Assembly: GCF_018603515.1 (NCBI RefSeq)
Contig: NZ_JACATN010000003.1
Location: 558,001-622,000, forward strand
From: Zobellia barbeyronii
GTDB lineage: Bacteria; Bacteroidota; Bacteroidia; Flavobacteriales; Flavobacteriaceae
Length of the DNA stretch: 64,000 bases
Direction: 5' to 3'
The notes below the pieces were generated by a model. It saw only the letters and a list, made by a program, of their open reading frames with translations, was not told the DNA's origin and made no database searches. Position numbers and translations under genes: made by a program. This document shows, piece by piece, positions 60,310-64,000 of the stretch; within the stretch, counting starts at the first letter, position 1, and the number at the start of each line of letters is the position of its first letter.

Positions 60310-61206
60310 TTATAGGGTCAAATATAACTTAATTCTATCAATCTTCTCAAATGGAAAATTCTCTATTTTTGACAATTCATCAAAAGAAAGTATGGTTCTA
60401 TTGTCACTTCTGTAATTTACTATACTCTCAGAGACGTCTTTTTGAAGATATACTAATTTCGATAGATTTTTTGCTGATGCTGTATTTATGTTAATTTTCT
60501 CGATAACTGGCTTTTTAAGCACTTGAAACCGCTTCAAAGTTCGCTCTACAACCTCAGGCTCTAATCCATACACATCATACAATTGTTCATTTACCAAAAA
60601 CCCTCCTAACCTATCCCTAAATTTTACGATTCTAGCAGAAAGCTTTTCCCCAATTCCGCTAATTTCCTGAAGTTCTTCAATAGTTGCAGAATTTAAATCG
60701 GAAACTGCATATTTTGATTCCGCCTTTCTAACACCTCTTTCTTGTTCTGTAGATGATGTTTTATAAGATGTAGTTGATTTTGATTTCCTCTGCGCCCATT
60801 CAGGAAATTTAAAATAGGGAGAAATTACCTGTAGCAAAGAATCTGAAACTTGGGTTACTTTTTGAAAGTCTTCTGCGGAATTTGCAAATTTCCCATCCTT
60901 TCGAAAATCATGCAACCTATCAATCTCTTCTACGGACAATCCCAAAGTATACCCCTTATAATCTGTTATGTAATTAGGATTAAAAGGATAGATCTTAACG
61001 GAGTCTTTTAGCTGCTCCCGAGCCTTTAGACTATCTATCTGTGTTTGCAACTGTTCATTCCCCATAAAAGAATTATCTAAATCAGCAGCTCCCGATGAAC
61101 GAAGAACAAAATAGGTCACCTGAAGTATTACTATAATAAACAGCAAATAAAAAACCCCACTTCGTTCTTGTTTATTGAACCTGAAGTGGGATTTGAAATT
61201 TTTCAT
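60310..61206 (-). CDS. Membrane-anchored helix-hairpin-helix (ComEA-like) protein
   Basis: The product has 298 residues. A single transmembrane segment near the N-terminus (about 17-36; VFYLLFIIVILQVTYFVL) follows a basic FRFNKQERSG stretch. Three helix-hairpin-helix segments follow: about 87-130 (NYITDYKGYTLGLSVEEIDRL), about 168-205 (DLNSATIEELQEISGIGEKLSARIVKFRDR region) and about 236-290 (ININTASAKNLSKLVYL). ComEA-like proteins bind DNA outside the inner membrane during uptake, but many Bacteroidota homologues are uncharacterised. It lies between the symporter (21-base gap) and the acyl-CoA dehydrogenase. A terminator-like hairpin overlaps its first codons. Confidence 0.85.
   Translation of the reverse strand: MKNFKSHFRFNKQERSGVFYLLFIIVILQVTYFVLRSSGAADLDNSFMGNEQLQTQIDSLKAREQLKDSVKIYPFNPNYITDYKGYTLGLSVEEIDRLHDFRKDGKFANSAEDFQKVTQVSDSLLQVISPYFKFPEWAQRKSKSTTSYKTSSTEQERGVRKAESKYAVSDLNSATIEELQEISGIGEKLSARIVKFRDRLGGFLVNEQLYDVYGLEPEVVERTLKRFQVLKKPVIEKININTASAKNLSKLVYLQKDVSESIVNYRSDNRTILSFDELSKIENFPFEKIDRIKLYLTL
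61149..61191 (-). terminator. Terminator-like hairpin inside the start of the helix-hairpin-helix gene
   Basis: On the minus strand CCCACTTC pairs with GAAGTGGG, extended by GTTC/GAAC after a 2-base bulge, and is followed by GTTTTTTATTTG. It has the form of an intrinsic terminator for the upstream symporter but encodes codons 6-20 of the next gene. Confidence 0.5.
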
Positions 61207-61227
61207 CCGCTAAATAAGATATATTAA

Positions 61228-63300
61228 TTACTCCTTAGCGGTTATCTGCTTTTTAAAAAGTTCGTTTTTCTTAAGTTTCTTCCAGTATGTACCTAAGTCA
61301 CTTTTAACCTCACCAGACATTATATAAAGTCCGATAATATTTGGAAACGACATTGCCAGAATCATCATATCTGAGAAATCCAATACAGCTCCTAAACTAA
61401 CAGAAGCGCCGATAACTACAAATACTAAGAAAAGCATTTTATAAACCATCTCTGATTTTTTACTTTTTCCAAAAAGGTATGTCCAAGCACGCATACCATA
61501 ATAAGACCATGATATCATTGTAGAAAAAGCAAAAAGGAATACTGCTAAAGCCAATACATATGGGAACCATGAAATCTGACTTCCGAATGCATCTGAAGTT
61601 AACTGCGCCCCTGCCATACCTTCTACCTCATGCATACCTGTAAAAATAAGAACAAGAGCTGTAAGCGTACAAACTACCACCGTATCTAGAAATGGCTCAA
61701 GAAGAGCTACAAAACCTTCTGATGGAGGATGATTAGTTTTTGCGGTACTATGCGCAATGGCTGCGGAACCAACGCCCGCCTCATTAGAGAAGGCCGCCCT
61801 CTGAAAGCCAATGACCAGGACACCTATAACCCCACCTTTTAAAGCAGATGGACTAAAAGCTCCTTCCCATATTGCCGTAAATGCAGGCCCTATGTTTTCT
61901 ATATTCATAATAATTACCGCCAAAGCCGCTATGATATAAACCGAAGCCATTAAAGGAACAATCTTACCCGTAACATTAGCTATACTATTAATTCCTCCAA
62001 TAATTACAACACCTACAAGAATTGCCGTAACAACACCAAACCAAAATCCTTGACCAACCAAAGCTGGAAATTGTCCTGCCAATTGCTCAAAAGACTGATT
62101 TGCCTGGAACATGTTCCCTCCTCCAAAAGATGCTCCAATTGCCAAGACAGCAAAGAAACCCGCCAAGACTTTACCAAAGCCTTTCATGCCACGCTTCTCT
62201 AGTCCGTATCTTAAATAATTCATTGGACCTCCAAAAACTCTTCCATCAGGTAATATGTCTCTGTATTTTACTCCTAATGTACATTCAACAAACTTGGAAG
62301 ACATTCCTAACAAACCACATACAATCATCCAAAATGTAGCTCCCGCACCACCTAAAGAAACAGCAACTGCAACACCAGCAATATTACCAAGTCCTACTGT
62401 TCCTGATACTGCTGTTGCCAACGCTTGAAAATGAGTTACCTGACCTGGCGCATCCGGATCATCATACTTTCCTCTTGCCAAATCAATAGAGTGTCCAAAA
62501 CCTCTAATATTTATAAAGCCCATTCTGATAGTAAAGAAAGTAGCTCCCAGTACCAACCAAATAACAATAAACGGGATTGGCTTAGTAATAGGGTCTCCAT
62601 TTGGGTGCACCATTACTAAAGGTTCATCATACTTAATTTCTGCTAAGTAATGCGCCCCTGACTCAATAACATGTTTTGCGTTTTCAGAATTGTAAATGAC
62701 CTTGCCTTCACCTACCAAATATTTCAATTCTCCCGTAACGGTAGCAGTGACTGTTAAATCCTCCTCATCATTACTTGAAATTATAGCGATATTATCCCCT
62801 TTTTTGACCTTACCTCCTTCAGGTTTCAGCCATTTTTTAAGAACGAATCTATTTTCAGTTTCATTAGTCCACCCAGGAGTACCTACTAACTTAACATCTG
62901 CATAAACCACGGGATCATAAATACCTATAGCAGCAAAAGGATCCCAAAAAAGTATAGACCCCAATGCGCTTACCGCAGGCGTCATTGTACCATTAAAAAT
63001 TTCCGCTATTACTGTAGGCTCTATTTCAAATACTTTTGTCTCTGAATTGCCTGCAGCATCCGTAACCAATACATTATAAGGCACACCTTCTACAAGCCCA
63101 CTTGCTCTTTTAGAAGACAAAGCAGTTGATTGATTATTCCATTTATAAACATATGGAGGGGTTCCTCCTGTTACATTTAACTCAATGACACCATCGTTTA
63201 TTTGTGCTGAAGGGTTGTAAACTTTGCCTTTTACAACAAGTTCTTGAGAAAACGCTACTACACCAAGTAGTAGGAAAAACAATAAGGTAAATTTCTTCAT
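61228..63300 (-). CDS. Alanine/glycine:cation symporter (AGCS) with periplasmic N-terminal extension
   Basis: I start at the ATG at 63300 (690 residues), giving a signal peptide [19 protein letters not shown]; the frame extends upstream to 63342 with polar residues only. Residues about 32-92 resemble a SprB-type repeat ([31 protein letters not shown]). Residues about 154-222 resemble a biotinyl/lipoyl-like beta domain ([19 protein letters not shown]), but no MKM lipoylation motif is seen. From about 242 comes a normal AGCS transporter with about ten membrane segments and the signature [23 protein letters not shown] proteins import alanine or glycine with sodium or protons. The core is usually 450-550 residues, so the extra length is the extension. 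It is first in a probable operon with the helix-hairpin-helix and acyl-CoA dehydrogenase genes. Confidence 0.9.
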   Translation of the reverse strand: MKKFTLLFFLLLGVVAFSQELVVKGKVYNPSAQINDGVIELNVTGGTPPYVYKWNNQSTALSSKRASGLVEGVPYNVLVTDAAGNSETKVFEIEPTVIAEIFNGTMTPAVSALGSILFWDPFAAIGIYDPVVYADVKLVGTPGWTNETENRFVLKKWLKPEGGKVKKGDNIAIISSNDEEDLTVTATVTGELKYLVGEGKVIYNSENAKHVIESGAHYLAEIKYDEPLVMVHPNGDPITKPIPFIVIWLVLGATFFTIRMGFINIRGFGHSIDLARGKYDDPDAPGQVTHFQALATAVSGTVGLGNIAGVAVAVSLGGAGATFWMIVCGLLGMSSKFVECTLGVKYRDILPDGRVFGGPMNYLRYGLEKRGMKGFGKVLAGFFAVLAIGASFGGGNMFQANQSFEQLAGQFPALVGQGFWFGVVTAILVGVVIIGGINSIANVTGKIVPLMASVYIIAALAVIIMNIENIGPAFTAIWEGAFSPSALKGGVIGVLVIGFQRAAFSNEAGVGSAAIAHSTAKTNHPPSEGFVALLEPFLDTVVVCTLTALVLIFTGMHEVEGMAGAQLTSDAFGSQISWFPYVLALAVFLFAFSTMISWSYYGMRAWTYLFGKSKKSEMVYKMLFLVFVVIGASVSLGAVLDFSDMMILAMSFPNIIGLYIMSGEVKSDLGTYWKKLKKNELFKKQITAKE

Positions 63301-63409
63301 ATGTATTTTTGTCGGTTCAGTGCTCATCGATGGTTTTAACACAATTGCGGCAATATCATAAAAAATTGTAACACAATCAAATAATACTGTTCAATTAACT
63401 TAGGTGGTG

Positions 63410-64000
63410 TTAACTAATCTTAAACATTTCATTTAGTTTTCGTATTTGCTCCGGTCTACCTAAAACAATTACTTTACTCCTTGGCTGTAATTGTAAATCT
63501 GCCTCAGGGTTAATTATATAATTACCATCTGGCTCTATATAACCAATTATGGTACAGCCTGTTCGCCTTCTAAGATCCAAATCTCGCAAAGAATTACACT
63601 CAACTTGTTCTTTGAAATCTTCAATAGCAACCTCTTCTAAATTAGTCGTATGTTCGCCCTCTACGCCCAGCTTATCCATAAAAGTAATTAAATCCGGCAT
63701 CACAATTAATGAAGCCATATGGTCTCCACCAATTTTATCCGGCATAATTACTTTATCGGCACCGGCCAAAAGCAATTTTTTTTGTGAAGTCTGCAAAGAT
63801 GCCCTAGTAACTATAAAAAGGGCTTTGTTTAATTGTCGGGCAGATAACACTACAAAAAGATTGGTAGCGTCATCGGGAAGTGCTGTTATAAGATACCGAG
63901 CGCGATCAATACCTGCTGCTTGTAAAACTTCGTCTTCGTTAGCATCCCCTTCTACAAATAAAATGTCTTCATCATACTTTTCAATAACCTCTTTATCCCT
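63410..64000 (-). CDS. RCK (TrkA-N/TrkA-C) potassium channel-type protein, 5' end outside window
   Basis: The frame is open from base 64000 down to the stop at 63410, giving the last 196 residues. The visible part begins within an RCK N (TrkA-N) Rossmann domain: VEGDANEDEVLQAAGIDRARYLITALPDD, then NLFVVLSARQLN and KVIMPDKIGG (landmarks EGDANED and ALPDDA). It ends with an RCK C (TrkA-C) domain (about the last 70 residues: CTIIGYIEPDGNYIINPEAD, RSKVIVLGRPEQI). An ion-channel pore domain would be upstream, outside the window. The protein likely gates K+ flux in response to nucleotides or ions. Whether it is a channel or a Trk-type regulatory subunit cannot be decided here. Confidence 0.88.
   Translation of the reverse strand, partial: RDKEVIEKYDEDILFVEGDANEDEVLQAAGIDRARYLITALPDDATNLFVVLSARQLNKALFIVTRASLQTSQKKLLLAGADKVIMPDKIGGDHMASLIVMPDLITFMDKLGVEGEHTTNLEEVAIEDFKEQVECNSLRDLDLRRRTGCTIIGYIEPDGNYIINPEADLQLQPRSKVIVLGRPEQIRKLNEMFKIS

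Noticed and set aside
63301-63342. Start at 63342 for the symporter
   Set aside because: The extra 14 residues are polar and precede a typical signal peptide beginning at 63300.
63410-63850. A complete 146-residue protein starting with GTG at 63850
   Set aside because: The same frame continues upstream to the window edge through recognisable RCK N-domain sequence, so it is a truncated larger gene.

Overview
The window looks like chromosomal DNA of a marine, gliding-type member of the Flavobacteriaceae (Bacteroidota). Evidence: AT-rich DNA; almost no Shine-Dalgarno sequences except a strong one before rpsU; a promoter of the Bacteroidota type (TTTG / TAnnTTTG); PorP/SprF proteins and type-B 'gliding motility-associated' C-terminal domains, which belong to the type IX secretion system (T9SS); and the order tRNA cluster - tuf - tRNA-Trp - secE - nusG - rplKAJL - rpoBC. 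The genus cannot be fixed from the sequence alone. No mobile elements, CRISPR arrays or prophages were seen.

Region 1 (1-41,791, all on the minus strand) is a run of giant exported surface proteins. In order of transcription it holds: (a) a cassette at 41,791-35,102, with a calcium-binding-repeat protein ending in a type-B T9SS signal, a PorP/SprF protein and a PorE-like TPR/propeller/OmpA protein, closed by a terminator; (b) two related giant genes (34,818-29,251 and 28,959-24,460) that share their 5' leader, signal peptide and a C-terminal NRRIT motif; (c) a second cassette at 23,917-9,666, with a 3,747-residue repeat fibre that ends like a phage tail fibre, a type-B T9SS substrate and another PorP/SprF; and (d) a giant multidomain protein that starts at 9,348 and runs off the left edge. 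The likely common role is cell-surface adhesion or gliding. Each type-B substrate sits directly before its own SprF-like partner.

Region 2 (42,191-59,011) is housekeeping. prfC is the only plus-strand gene. It converges on a DUF3467 gene, with a bidirectional terminator between them. The minus strand then carries rpoC, rpoB, rplL, rplJ, rplA, rplK, nusG, secE, tRNA-Trp, tuf, tRNA-Thr(GGT), tRNA-Gly(TCC), tRNA-Tyr(GTA) and tRNA-Thr(TGT), listed left to right. Upstream of these lie hpf, a Xer-type tyrosine recombinase and rpsU.

Region 3 (59,129-64,000) holds a probable three-gene operon (alanine/glycine:cation symporter with an unusual periplasmic extension, helix-hairpin-helix protein, acyl-CoA dehydrogenase) and the C-terminal part of an RCK-domain potassium-channel-type protein that runs off the right edge.

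The most interesting items are the paired giant genes with a shared leader and C-terminus, the hierarchical repeats of the fibre gene, the two SprF cassettes, the rpsU translation signal, the promoter buried in the hpf terminator, and the symporter fusion.
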